The position numbers were made by a program, and so were the translations under genes. The notes below the pieces were generated by a model, which made no database searches, had not been told where the DNA came from, and saw only the letters and a list, made by a program, of their open reading frames with translations. DNA of 64,000 bases from assembly GCF_011386835.1 (NCBI RefSeq), contig NW_027053004.1, forward strand, positions 1 through 64,000. Reading direction: 5' to 3'. Source of the DNA: Chrysemys picta bellii (lineage: Eukaryota; Chordata; Testudines; Emydidae). Shown here piece after piece: positions 12,966 through 24,604 of the stretch. The stretch's first letter is position 1. Each line of letters opens with the position of its first letter.

Positions 12966-13676
12966 TGTTATCAGTTGTTGGCTGCGTGTGTATTCTCTGT
13001 GTGTTCTGCACTGGCTCTGGCCAGACAGCCCATACAGCAGACTGATCAAACTGCCAAAGAAGGCTACCAACTCAGTTCAGTGGTGAAGGTGCTCGGCCAA
13101 GTTTATTGTTAACGAAGCATGGTCCTTGTCTCCTATACGTGCTACAGGTACCCATTACAAAGGACTTGGCTCAGTGAGTGGTGGGATTCTCCACTCTCAC
13201 CTCGGCCGGACAAAGACAGCCCCTCTGTGACTCCTCTTTTACACACGGATACAAACAAGTTACCTATTGCCACTCTGACGTGGTTAGTTACCACCCTTTA
13301 CCTTGTACATGTTGGTTCAATCAAAACTTCTCTATCCATCACCCTGTCACCATGACCTTATGTTTAGGAGGGTCAGTGTTTCCCTGTATCACCTTCTATC
13401 ATAACTTGGTATCAAGATGTTCTGGCATGATCCTTCTGGAATGTGTTTATGCAAGTGTCCTGTGCCTAGCACTTCCTAGGACTGCTTGTGTTTTTGCAAC
13501 ACCAACCCTCTTCATGCCAAGTTCAGTGAACTTGCAAGTAGGCATGTTTTGTAACAGGGCCTGACTCTTGCTAACTTTGCTTTATATCAGTAGGGCCTGA
13601 CTTCAGTTTGGGCCTTAAACCTTACATCAGGCCCCTATAACAGGCCTCATGTCTCAGGCTCTCTCTTTCTACTACA
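12966..13676 (-). mobile_element. Solo LTR on the minus strand
   Basis: Read on the minus strand, the block starts TGTAGTAGAAAGAGAGAGCC and ends CAACAACTGATAACA, giving TG...CA ends. An AATAAA signal sits at plus positions 13102-13107, followed within the next 130 bases by a GT/C-rich U5-like part. There is no flanking coding sequence. An internal TGTTAT at 13642, reading inward, offers a second possible left boundary. I could not find a convincing target duplication. Confidence 0.6.
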
Positions 13677-15674
13677 CACACAACTTCTACAATTTAGGTC
13701 AAACAAGTCAAAACTAAAGCAAACTGAGTGCAATAATTAATATACTTGATTTTTACTTCCATGACATGATTGGATCCTCAATAGCTTAAATATCATATAA
13801 AGCAAAGTACTACTTTACATTTATGAACTAAAAGGAAAAAACTCCTCTGCTGCTGAAGCTGTATCGCCAGTCACAAAAACAACCTTGCAATTAATTAGAA
13901 GATTAAAATCCACAGAGTACACATGATTTAAATGTTGGACAGTTTGTGATTCTTCTGAGGTGAACTGAACCAAAACCACTTTAATATTAGAATCTGAGAC
14001 AGAAAATAAATCTCCAGTACGCATGGCTCAGTTGCCTTGGATGCCTCAATGGCATGCTGCCCTATTGAGTAATGTATTCTTCCTGCAGTAACACTAACTT
14101 TGAAAAATGCTAGGACATCTTAAAACGCTAATAAGGAGAGTCATGGTGAGATAAAACTAGAGTGTCCAATTTTAAGTAGGGTGTATTCAAAAATTCGGAG
14201 CCTTACTTAAAATACAGGTTTTTTTCTCTGTCCTCTCAGTTGAAGGTGGCAGTTCGTGGTAGCTACAGCTTCAGATGAAAACCCAACTTGAGGAGGCAGG
14301 TGGAAAGGCTATGGGGTGATTTAATAATCCTACTATACGCTGTCCTAATTGTTTTGATTTATCCCTGTTTTCCATTATATTTAGTTTGTATTTTGCTGTT
14401 TATGACTGGATATCTATTTCCCCTCAGTTTTTCCCATATCTTCACTATCACCTACCTAAAGAGAGAAAAACAAAGTTTGGTTTTCTTCATTCATCAGAAC
14501 ACTCAGTCTCTTTTTGTTTATTTTAGCACTGATGGGTTCTCCCCAAAACTGCAAAGCAGTAGTGTCACACCTGTTATCTGAAGATAGCACAGTACTCATA
14601 AGACTGACATCACATCATGAGGAGTTACTTTGGCATTTGTGGGGTACATTTGGGGATTAGTAAGTGAAGAGTCATTTCTACTTCTCTCTGCCGAAAAGTT
14701 TTAACTGAGGTCTAGAAATGAATGGTTGGGCTCTATATCCACTGTTTCAGTTTCTGGATACAAAATGGTGTGCCTGATGAAAAAGACTGTAATTTACATT
14801 AAACACTGATGTAAGCTGCCAGAGTAATATTGCACACACTCCAGCATATCTGCACATTTATCTGGAAATCCTTAAGAAGCATTATTGACAGTTAGTGCTG
14901 AACTTGTGCCAGGACTCTAACTTAAAATTAAATTGATTCAAGTTGCAAGGCATAATTTTCTTCCCATTAATTATAACTGCGTTAGAAGACTGTTCTTTTC
15001 CTTTGTTTGCCTCCATTTTGTTCCCTGGGCTTCTCAATATACTGTTTAGATTTGATAAATTTACTGACACCGTCTAAGTTTCCTGCATATAGTGCCAAGA
15101 CTATGATGGTACTCTAATAGTTCTTCCAGTGTAATCTGCTGTTCCATCCACCTACAGTACACCTCTTCAGTGAAAACAAAGTTGTCTTTGTCAAGCAGTT
15201 TTATCCCTTCCCACTAATTAGTGAGTCTAAACCTAGATTAGGAAATCTAATTCATGCTAATTTACTTTGTGATTTTAACGAATGGGCTGACTTCTGGCAC
15301 AGGGAACTGTATTGGGCACTTTTATGGTGCAACTAGATCTGCTGCACAAACTGGGTCCCCTTATCTGTTAGTCCATTATAGTGAAGAAATATATTCGTCC
15401 ATAAAGTGCATAGCTAAATTCTGAAAGCATGCCATTCAATCTGAGACTTTAATCCTCAAATGTAGATTTACTTTCAAAACTGAATATTCCAAAAGAACTC
15501 TCTCATTCTATAGATCTGTTCCATTTATATGTTTAGAGTCAGACTATCTCACTTTGTTGCAAAAAAAAAAAAAAAAAAAGTTCTGTTTTACTGCATTTTA
15601 CTCCTAGTAGTGAAGAGGGAGGAAATGGAGTATTTTAGTCCATTTTGTGCATCATCAACAAAATTGTTTACTGA

Positions 15675-15936
15675 GGCTTGTTCTACATGAGAAAGTTACA
15701 CCTGTTTAACTTAAGGTTCAATTTTAAAGGGTTTAGTTAAATTGGTGACAAAGGCAGTGTAGACATTGCTTTTAGCTTAACCCAGGCTGGCTTATTTTGG
15801 TTTAGCTTAAATCGACTGGGAACAGGGATTACATAAACTAAAATAAACCATTATTAATCCACAATAGGAATGTCCATATGGGGCTTTAAAAATTGATTTA
15901 AGTTAAACTGGTGAAACTTCTGTGTGCAGACAAGTC
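15675..15936. mobile_element. Harbinger-type MITE
   Basis: The 262-bp block begins GGCTTGTTCTACATG and ends GTGTGCAGACAAGTC, matching the GGCTTGTCTACACT family of terminal repeats. Both flanks are TGA (15672-15674 and 15937-15939), a 3-bp duplication as expected for PIF/Harbinger, though not the canonical TWA. The interior is non-coding and AT-rich. Confidence 0.75.
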
Positions 15937-16734
15937 TGAAATTCCAATCGGTTACATGGCGGTATTAAATACAAGGGAAATTACATAATCCCCTTGCTGC
16001 CATCTATTTAAAAAACAAGGGGTAACACAGGCCTAACTGAGGCATAGACAATGAGGGAAATACTCAAATTATTTTTATAAATATAACGTGCACTTCCTTT
16101 TACCTGTGCGATATTATTTTGCCTGGCTACACAGGGCTGTATGGGGAAACCAACATGAAACTAAACAATGACAAAAATAAGGTACTGTCATGGAGAATGC
16201 CAAGGGTCCTTGAGGAACAATGTGAAAGCTATTAGTTGGGGAATGGCCCCCTGCTGGCTTCATCCAGGCTAATATGGTTTATTCTTCCCAGCCCTGAAAG
16301 TAGGATCAAAGGAGATACTAAAACCTTATAGCTGCTGGCCTAAGCTAGAAAGGGGTTGACTGGGCTGTTTGCTGCTGCCTGAGAGGAGATGCTGACAGAA
16401 GCGCACACAAGGAGGGAGAGAATTCAGCAGGGGAGTCCTCTTCTCCCAGCCCAGAGATGGAGGTAAGATAAGGGATGTGACAGAACACAGACTGACTTTC
16501 AGAATCCAGACTTAGACTGTAAGGCTGGCAGTCAGCAAAAACATCTTTTAAATTATAAACAAAACACATTATTGAGAAGGCATAACCATGGAATGTCACA
16601 ATGCCATTTCCAGAGTCACTTTTCAGAATGGAATCACACTTTAAAGCTCTACTTAAATACACAATGAACATTAATATGATCCTTCCCAGTTGGACTAACC
16701 CCATAACATTTTAATTTGCTATCACTAGCTAGAT

Positions 16735-16953
16735 CAAAGATTCTCAAACTGGGGGTCGGGACCCCTCAGGTGGTCACGAGGTTATTACATGGGGGGTCGT
16801 GAGCTGTCAGCCTCCACCCCAAGCCCCGCTTTCCTCCAGCATTTATAATAGTCTTAAATATATAAAAAAGTGTTTTTAATTTATAAGGGGTGGTCGCACT
16901 CAGAGGCTGGCTATGTGAAAGGGGTCACCAGTACAAAAGTTTGAGATCAACTG
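16735..16953. mobile_element. hAT-type MITE
   Basis: It begins CAAAGATTCTCAAACTGGGG and ends GTTTGAGATCAACTG. The flanks AGCTAGAT and AAATAGAT agree at 6 of 8 bases. The interior has the GGTCGGGACCCC and GGGGGTCGTGAG motifs of the family also seen at 18061 and 40374. Non-coding. Confidence 0.8.
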
Positions 16954-17939
16954 AAATAGATATTTCATTTTTTCCACTGACAGTTTTTGGATTATAGAAC
17001 AGAAAAGGCTGTCTCTAAATAGATCTGAGCATGTAGAGAATCAGCTCTCTGACAAGCCAGCTATACAGCTACCTTTTGTTTCATACATTTCATTTAAAAA
17101 TATGAAATAAACTTTATTTAATAGGAGGGGCTTTTTTTTTTTTTAAAACAGTCTTTTAAAGCTTTTTTTGCTCTTTTACAAAAGAAACAGCCCCCTCTGA
17201 ATTAAAGGGCAGGGTGGTGAGGTGTTTTTTTTTCCTTCAGCACTTTCAATAACACCGAATTTATAAAGTATGGATTATGCCCCAAATAAAAGGGAACTAA
17301 ATTTATTTTACTCATTCCCTACAGATGAGAAAATGTTTCATTTCAACCTGGGCTTGCAGAGTCAGCTATAATTTCCATTTCATAATCTTCAGTCTTATCA
17401 CACTACACTTAATACAAAAATTCAATACTACATTGCACACACTTTACAAATACTGTATATAGATCAATGGCATGGGCTTGATAGCACTTTTTGTCCGAAA
17501 GGACTGCGTTTCCTACAATCTCTCTTCTCGGTACAACTTAACTCAATAACATAACTTGAGCTGGACAGCTTGGTGGGATTTCCACCAAAACCAAATGTGC
17601 AGACTGGCTTAACAGTGCAGAGGACCCATACATTCAAAGTGATATTGCCACAACGCTCTTAATCTCACAAGAAGTTCCTCCAAGGCAAATACCAGGTGCC
17701 TTGCTAATCATTCTGGAGACGTTTAGGTTTTCAATATTTAGAGGTCTGAAACTTAAGACCCAAAGGCCTCTGCTGGGGGCAAGTCCTTGCTCCTTCATTC
17801 TGATAATGCTTGCTTATGCACACCAGAAGTATTCATCAAAAGATCCTTTAAAGCTCTGCCAGGCATGAGGTATTTTACACCCAGCATCATCTAGTGGCTG
17901 AACAGTATAATACAATTTAGCACTCCATTCAATTCCAGA

Positions 17940-18051
17940 TTTCAGAGTGGTAGCCCTGTTAGTCTGTATTAGCAAAAGGAACGAGAAGTACTTGTGGCAC
18001 TTTAGACTTGTTAGTCTCTAAGGTGCCACAAGTACTCCTCGTTCTTTTTGC
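17940..18051. repeat. Interspersed repeat copy folded into a perfect-looking hairpin
   Basis: The first half is GTGGTAGCCCTGTTAGTCTG followed by an arm at 17972-18001 (AGTACTTGTGGCAC). After a loop of about 20 bases the complementary arm lies at 18022-18051 (GTGCCACAAGTACT). A related single copy occurs at 25288-25381. The arms are about 30 bp with few mismatches. I cannot name the family. Confidence 0.7.
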
Positions 18052-18060
18052 ATTCCATTA

Positions 18061-18330
18061 CAGCGGTTCTCAAACTGTGGGTCGGGATCCCAAAGTGGGT
18101 TGAGACTCCATTTTAATGGGGTCGCCAGGGCTGGCATTATATTTGCTGGGGCCTGGGGCCGAAGTTTGAGGGCTTCAACTTTGGCCCCCTCACCCAGGGC
18201 AGAGGGACTTGGGCTTTGGCCCTCCTGCACAGGATGGTGGGACTCTAGCAGGCTCAGGCTTCGATCCCCCCTTCTGGGGTCATGCAGTAATTTTTTTGGG
18301 TTGCAGTGCAATGAAGTTTGAGAACCACTG
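18061..18330. mobile_element. hAT-type MITE
   Basis: It starts CAGCGGTTCTCAAACTGTGG and ends AAGTTTGAGAACCACTG. CATTA flanks both sides immediately (18056-18060 and 18331-18335), shorter than the 8 bp usual for hAT. The GC-rich interior yields overlapping ORFs on both strands that are not genes. Confidence 0.85.
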
Positions 18331-18532
18331 CATTACGACAGACCCCAAGGAATGAAAGGTGAACCTTATCTCTGTCATGTTAACCTCTTATTTTTTCCCC
18401 CAAACAAGTTTACATCATCACTGAGCAGCTGTGAAAACTTCTGGCACACCTCCTGTTAAAGCCAGACCACTGCAGTCCCCTCCTGTATTCCAGAGGCAGA
18501 TGGTGAACGATAGATTTCAGAGTCCAGCTCTA

Positions 18533-18655
18533 CTTTATTATTTAACATTTATAAGACAGTAGTGATAAGAGGCCATAACCCTGCTATGCCCAATTGTGCT
18601 AGGTGCTGCACGAACATATCATATATTACAGTCCCTGGCCCACAGCTTCAGACTG
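18533..18655 (-). repeat. Ancient interspersed repeat fragment (family shared with 30890 and 36610)
   Basis: Contains TTGTGCTAGGTGCTGCACGA and CAGTCCCTGGCCCAC. The same phrases recur at about 30946-31000. The family name is not certain to me. Non-coding. Confidence 0.6.
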
Positions 18656-19154
18656 TCTCCGGATTTAGATCTGTGTGCAAGAGAAACTGGACTTTGTCCC
18701 TGAATCAAGAGATGAGCCCCTCTGATGTAGCACGTTGACAGACTCCAAATGCTGATGATGCTGGAGCGCTGAAAATTTAGAGGGTATCAAATGCCAGTAT
18801 TAGAACCTGTGTCATTGGATCTGTGCCAAATCAGCTAGCGCTTAATGTCCAGCTGTGATACTTGGCTATGAAACACATGCAGCTTTTCTCTTTGAGGCCT
18901 TCCAGACTGACTTGATATTAAACTAACACATCAAACTCACTTTCATGACAAACTCAGTGGGGGCCGGGAAGCCTTCAGGCAGTCACTGTGGGATCTGAGA
19001 AAACATGGTGACGTCTCGCACAGATCCCACAGACCAGGTTAGTCATGATCTGCTCTGAGACATCAGACAGAGGTCACATTTGTCCTTAAGGAACATTCTA
19101 CGACCACACTGGGGGCATTTTTTGAACCTGCTAGGAAGACGCTTCTACATTATT

Positions 19155-20014
19155 CACCTCTACCCCGATATAACGCGACTCGATATAACAGGGGTTCGCA
19201 TACAACTCGGTAAAGCAGCGATCCCAGCGGATCAGCACGTCAGGTCCCAGCCGCAGCGCTCCACTTCCCGCCGCTGGTGAGTGCGGGGAGGTTGGGGAAA
19301 GGACGCTCCCTGTACTCACCTGCAGTGGGAAGTGGAGCGCCGCAGCTGGGAGCTGGCGGAGTGGAGCTGGGGCCAGGCTGCTCTGCTTCTGCCGCTGCCG
19401 GTGAGTGCGGGGAGGTTGGGGAAAGGACGCCCCCCCCGTACTCACCTGTGACACGAAGCGGAGTTCCGCGGTTGGGAGCTGGCAGAGTGGAGCGGGCTGG
19501 GGCCGGGCTGCTCTGCTTCCTCTTCTGCTGGTGAGTTCGGGACCTTTCCCCAACCTCCCGCCCCCTCCCAACGACACGGCTGGGGCCGGGGCAAGGAAAG
19601 CAGAGCGGGCTGGGGCCGCAGCGCTTTGCTTCCCGCTGCAGGTGAGTATGGGGGGGCGTCCTTTCCCCAACCTCCCCGCACTCAGCGGCGGCGGGAAGCG
19701 GCGCGCCGTGGCTGGGAGCTGGCGGAGTGAAGCGGGCTGGGGCCGGGCTGCTCCGCTTCCTGCCGCTGCTGGTGAGTGCCTGTCAGGGAGTGGGGGGGTG
19801 TGTGGATAGGGGTCGGAGCAGTCAGGGGACAGGGAGCAGGGGAGGTTGGGTAGGGGGTGGGGTCCTGGAGGTGATTAGGGATGGGCGTCTCTGGAGGGGG
19901 AGGTCAGGGGACAAGGAGCAGGGGTCCAAAGCAAGTTCGATATAACGCGGTCTCACCTATTGCATGGTAAGATTTTTTGGCTCCGGAGGATCGCGTTATA
20001 TCGGGGTAGAGGTG
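19155..20014. mobile_element. Terminal-inverted-repeat element with GC-rich repetitive interior
   Basis: The ends are CACCTCTACCCCGATATAAC and its inverted copy ending GGGGTAGAGGTG, a near-perfect terminal repeat of about 22 bp. The same termini bound the smaller element at 60459-60652, which is flanked by TA on both sides, suggesting a Tc1/mariner-like superfamily (inference). The interior is GC- and CpG-rich and built from repeated units. Open frames on both strands reflect that composition, not coding. Confidence 0.85.
19270..19790. repeat. Internal tandem and inverted repeats rich in GTGAGT
   Basis: Units of roughly 110-130 bp recur. Each has GGGAGCTGGCRGAGTGGAGC, then GGCTGGGGCCGGGCTGCTC, then GCTGGTGAGTGCGGGGAGG and a GGTTGGGGAAAGGACGC block. 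The last block also occurs inverted (GCGTCCTTTCCCCAACCTCC at about 19657). Several units carry a CTG/GTGAGT splice-donor-like match. Confidence 0.75.
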
Positions 20015-20384
20015 TAGTAAAAGAGAAGAGAAGGAATAATGAATAAGGACATAACATATTAAATGTAAAACTGTATGTAATATTTAACAAGTAAATTAAA
20101 GCTCTGTGAAGCACTGCATCCTGAGGTGCCCCGGTACACTAAGTATACCTTTCATAAGAAAAATTTTGAAAAACATTTTAAACTATAGGAACAATATTAT
20201 CACAGTATTAAGGGCACTAGGATCAGAATATTATTTCCTGAAGAAAACCAATAGACGTGAAGAGAAACATTAAGGGAAATGTAGCTGTGATGACGCTGGA
20301 GTAAAAATAATGGCGAGTAAATTCCTTCACCAGCAGCTGCATTAACAGTCTTCATTTATATTATTAATTAAGCTTCACAAAACT

Positions 20385-20535
20385 CTCGTGAGCATCTCCA
20401 TTTGACAAATGGACACACAGACACAGAAAGTTAGGTGATTTTTTTTCAAGGTCACAAAGCATGTTCGTGGCAGAGCAGAGAAGAGAATCAAGATCCACCT
20501 TCCAACCTGGCATTCCTATCCACTAATACAAATAT
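20385..20535 (+). repeat. MIR-type SINE fragment
   Basis: Resembles the MIR core in order: CATTTGACAAATGGACACA, then GAAAGTTAGGTGATTT, then CAAGGTCACAAAGC, GTGGCAGAGCAGAG and AATCAAGATCCACC. MIR is an old tRNA-derived CORE-SINE of amniotes (family knowledge). The copy is diverged, as expected for its age. Confidence 0.75.
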
Positions 20536-21547
20536 AAAGATTGGCAGCAGGATGCGTTAAGAGTCACGAGACCTTCTCAGCAGCCATGGCACATGCCATC
20601 CTTTACTGGGAAGTTAATGGTCATTCTAATGCATGGACCTACGTGCGCGGATGTGCCATATTACACTGGAGAAAGGAAATCCCAGAAGGTTAAAGCTCTG
20701 CGCATCTATCTTATTGAACCATCTCAGGGATCATAAACCAATTTCAATTCATTTTCATCACACACAAAAAACAACTTTTAACTCCTCCCTGTGCTACTAA
20801 GTTCTAATATTCATAGAACATCATTCATTTCCATACTGCCAAGTCATAAACATATAATTATGTCGTCAGTGTGTGCTGCAGCAAGAGAAGTAGATGAGGA
20901 CTTAATGAGAAAGCTTTTGTGTATATACACAAACAAAAATTGCCATTCTAACCATCTGTTCCTTCTTCGGATTCCATGGAGTGAATTTATAATGTTGGCA
21001 ATCTCTTGTTCAATCCCATGGTAACAAATTGGCATGTTTTAGGTAAAAAATTATGATGTCATTTTGTGGTGGTGTGGAAAATTGTGCAAAACAATTTTTT
21101 TTTAAACAAAATTATTTTCATACAAAGGGCTATTATGTAAAAGAAAAATTGTGGATTTGCTTAAATAGATAATTACAAGAGGTTCAAAGATTTAAAGTAG
21201 GATATTGGATTCAAGAGTGGTTTTGAGCAGTTTTGGACTATGAAAAATATGTAACCTATATAATGAACTATTATAGTCACTGGTGGTAATAAACATATCC
21301 CCATAGCAGAAGGCGACTAAAAAACTTACTCAGAATGTCACAAATCATTTTCAGATAACTTCAAGGAAAAATATTCTGCAACCATTAACTATTTTTGATA
21401 CTCAGTACACTCATTTATTCTACAGATAATTTTGTGATGAACAGCCATAGTATCTTTGTTAAAAATGACTGGCAAATGTAGTAGAGTTTCTAGAGAAAAA
21501 TACATAATTCTATGGTAAAATTTGGACTATTGTAAATAAAAGTCCAT

Positions 21548-21898
21548 TCAAACAGCATTCCTTGTCTTCATGAATCTCTTCCAGCTCAAACACATGTAAT
21601 TCAGCATATTATGTTGACTGGAGAGGGGACAGGTCAATGCTGCCCAATCACAACTCTTAACGTGAGTAGCCAAGTCAAGAATCGTGCTCTCAGTATGACG
21701 AATATCGGGGTGCTCTTTAATAACTGCTAATCGTGTACCTTGATCTGCCACTGGCATTGTGCTTTCTGCATGAATATTTCTGATGAACTTCTTCCCAATA
21801 GGGTACCATCGTGGACAACCCAGGCAGAGTTGAGATGTCTCAGGATAGTTGTCTAACAGCTTCCATTTGAGGATTGTTAAGGGACAAAGCCAGAAATA
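21548..21898 (-). other. Unidentified open frame of about 113 codons
   Basis: The minus-strand frame is open from just after a TAA at about 21899 to a TGA at 21548. The first Met is at 21757, giving 69 residues. The translation includes LGCPRWYPIGKKFIRNIHAE and VIKEHPDIRHTESTILDLAT, which has a more protein-like composition than neighbouring frames, but I do not recognise a family. There is no clear splice site or neighbouring coding sequence. It may be a transposon fragment, a processed-gene fragment or chance. Confidence 0.25.
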
Positions 21899-22384
21899 TT
21901 AAATCTGATGAGACTGTTCCAATAACCTCGCCCTCTCAGGGCAGCCTAGGATCTTGTCTGACCAGGGGGCTTCTTGAAGAACAATGAAGGCTGGGAAGGT
22001 TTTAAAAGGACACACTTAGAGGGAGAACCAGATAGAGACACGCAGGCACAGACACCCATGGGGGTGTCTGAAGAAGATAATCCTGCCCAGGTTGACATTA
22101 TGGAATGGTAGTGCTTTAAACAAGATAGACATGCATACAGGTTCTTCCTAAATAAAAACTATTATTAGTTTATTTAGTATTTCTACTAAATAAAAATACT
22201 TTGTCTTAAGAAGGCTGTTGGTCATTACCACAGGTTCAAGAAGGGAGATTAAAAAGGTGCCTAAACCCCAGTTGGATCTGCATAGTGATAAGTGTTTGGG
22301 GTATCTTCTTGTCTTCTTCTTCGGCTATCGCTTGATGCGAGGATGATGTCTGCCAAGGAGCTTCATTGGTGAGTTTTTAAGTGG

Positions 22385-22620
22385 CTGCCGCCGCCACCAC
22401 ATAGCACAGAGCACCGGGTCAGGCCAGGCTCTGCAGCTGTGCTGCCCCAGGAGCTCACAGCCCCGCCGCCCAGAGCATTGCGCCGGCGGCGGAGCGAGCG
22501 AGCTGAGGCTGCGAGCGAGGGGGACAGCAGGGGAGGGGCCGGGGCCGAGGCCGAGCCTGCCGGGCCAGGAGCTTGGGGCCAGACCGCACGGTCCCCCGGG
22601 CCGTAGTTTGCCCACCCCTG
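22385..22620 (-). mobile_element. hAT-type MITE end with GC-rich interior
   Basis: The plus strand ends GTAGTTTGCCCACCCCTG, so on the minus strand it starts CAGGGGTGGGCAAACTAC, a well-known hAT terminus. The rest is a GC- and CpG-rich block down to about 22385. The opposite terminal repeat is not recognisable, so the copy looks truncated or fused to the sequence on its left. Confidence 0.65.
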
Positions 22621-23955
22621 TGCTACATCCAAACTTCCAGAGGCAGCTGGGCCTTCTTCCTTCCTACCTCTGTGGTCTTCAAGAAAAGGACTACATCCTG
22701 AAAGAGAAACTGGAGGGAAAAAAACAAGAGAAAGACCCAGAACACCATCAAGCTCAAAGCCACGTTACATGGAACTAAGCTCCAAAGCTTTCAAGAGCTT
22801 CCAAAGGGTAAGCTAACTGCTCCAAAACTGGCTTGGAGAAAATAAGATGTTTAGACTACTGAGGCAAACTCTTAATGCAAAATACATCAAAAAGGCATTA
22901 GTACAAATTCAGAATCTTGAGTGGTCAAAAATATGCCTCGCTAGACTTAGACTCACTGGACTGGAACTAAGGACTGTACAAAGACAGTGGGTGTCAAGAA
23001 GCAGCCTCGTTCTCCATGACTATATAGTCTGGAACACTGAAAAGATGGGCAATCAGAAAAATAAACAGCTTTGACTACAGGTTACCTGGAATGTTACCAG
23101 GTATCCAGGACTGGAAAACGCAGGCGAAGCACAGCCAGAGAGATAATTGGAGGGTCCAAGTGAAGGTTGCTTTGTCAAAAAGAATATGGCTGGAAGATTC
23201 TAGTGAGGGCTGTAGTACTGGCAGTTTTTACACTATGTGGCTGAATAGGACAATTCTTGGAATTTGGCTCAATATAATTTTATAAGAGCATTGCTTATTG
23301 TATCTACATACACATATCTTGGGCTCCTCTGCAGTTTTTTTTTTGTTTTTTTGGCAATTTGTCTTGGTATTATATAAATCCAATAACTTTCATTGTTGAT
23401 CCCGTTTTCCAATACACCAATTATTTGTTAATTCATGTCTTCTGCTGCTAATGTCAGACCAAGAAGTGGCAGAGGAGATTAGGAACCAGCCTGGAGTAAC
23501 AAAACATTTTTATGTAGTGAAAGTAATCACCACACCATTACATCTGATGAAAATATATAGATTTTCTACAAACATACTTCAATGTATCAAGGATCACTGT
23601 GTAGCAGCTGAACTGCACATGGACTTGTAAAATGAGTTGAGTTGTGTGGTCCTTAAGAATACAAGAAATCTAAGAACAAGAAAAGGCCACCTGTCCCAGC
23701 ATGTCTGCTCTTTATCCTTATGTTAATCAACTGGCTAAAAAGCACTCACATTTAAAAGCAAGAGGGAAAAAATGATATGGTGGTTAGAAACATCTGTTAC
23801 AACAATTTGGTACATGAATTCTGTTTATAACATGACTTACAAAGTTATATGCACTATACTACAGAACTATTACTTAATTCCAGGTATGCAAACATGGAAA
23901 AAACCTCCAGAAAGATTTATAGGCCAGCATTAATTGTCTAGGGTACTTCACTTAC

Positions 23956-24055
23956 CAAGATGTGTATTCATCATTTTTGCACAGTATTTGCACATGGCCT
24001 CTAGGTCATTTAGTTGTCCTTGGAGAAATGAAATTTGAGTCTCCAATTCTTCTTC
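23956..24055 (-). CDS. TBC1D5: TBC1D5 coding exon (coiled-coil segment)
   Basis: This 100-bp exon encodes 33 complete residues, beginning EEELETQISFLQGQLNDLEA and ending CKYCAKMMNTHL, plus the first base of a split codon. It matches human TBC1D5 directly after the KES that ends the preceding exon, so the two exons in this window are consecutive. The minus-strand acceptor is TTTCAATTGTAG and the donor is GTAAGTG. The spacing of L, I, F, L, L and L suggests a short coiled coil followed by a cysteine-containing segment. The next exon, which in human starts VNIQ, was not found in bases 1-23955 and probably lies beyond the left edge. It is too short to appear as a plain ORF. Identity rests on recall of the family sequence, not on a search. 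Confidence 0.93.
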
Positions 24056-24604
24056 CTACAATTGAAAGGATAAGCTTTAAGAAACCTAATATACAATAAA
24101 ATTGATAAGCAATGCCCTTAAAATGTTTGGAACATTCCACTGGTTATGAACTTATTTTTGCCTATGAGTAAGTTTTGGAAACAGCAGAGTTAGGTTTCTT
24201 TTTTGTATGTGAAATGGAACCATTTTGACTTCTCTTTCTTTTATCATTCTTAATGATGTCTTTGGCCTACGCAAACCTAATCCAACGGAGACATGTCATG
24301 AACCTACACAAATTATGGAAATTCACCCTGAGCAGTGTCACATACTTCAGACATTATTACTAAAACCTCCCTAAAAATTCCACCATATTCCATCAAAACA
24401 CTAGCCTTTTAGCTTAGCCACTCTGAATCTTTAGTATAGGCTAAACATATACTTATTCATTATATATTTAGGCATTCATTTTATTTACCTAACGAATCAT
24501 GCTCTATTTGGAAAAAAAAAAATCCTGTATTTCCATGATAGACCAACTACAACTCCAAATGCATGTTTTGTGTAATATTTGGGGGAAAATATTTTTTAAC
24601 CAAT

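Larger units (their letters stand above)
1..23955 (-). other. TBC1D5 intron downstream of exon 23956-24055 (partial)
   Basis: By gene orientation this is intron following the donor at 23955, continuing past the left edge unless an exon was missed. Stretches with nothing recognisable beyond AT-rich sequence are 2752-3938, 5603-7480, 9148-12965, 13677-15670, 20540-21540 and 22630-23950. Confidence 0.75.

Noticed and set aside
19131..19945. Long overlapping ORFs on both strands, Pro/Ala/Gly-rich
   Set aside because: Produced by the GC-rich repeats of a TIR element; no codon-use or domain evidence.
19155..20014. CpG-island promoter
   Set aside because: The CpG-rich block coincides exactly with a transposable element and has no first exon beside it.
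22325..22632. CpG-rich block with minus-strand ORFs as a gene start
   Set aside because: It ends at a hAT terminal repeat and the ORFs are low-complexity.
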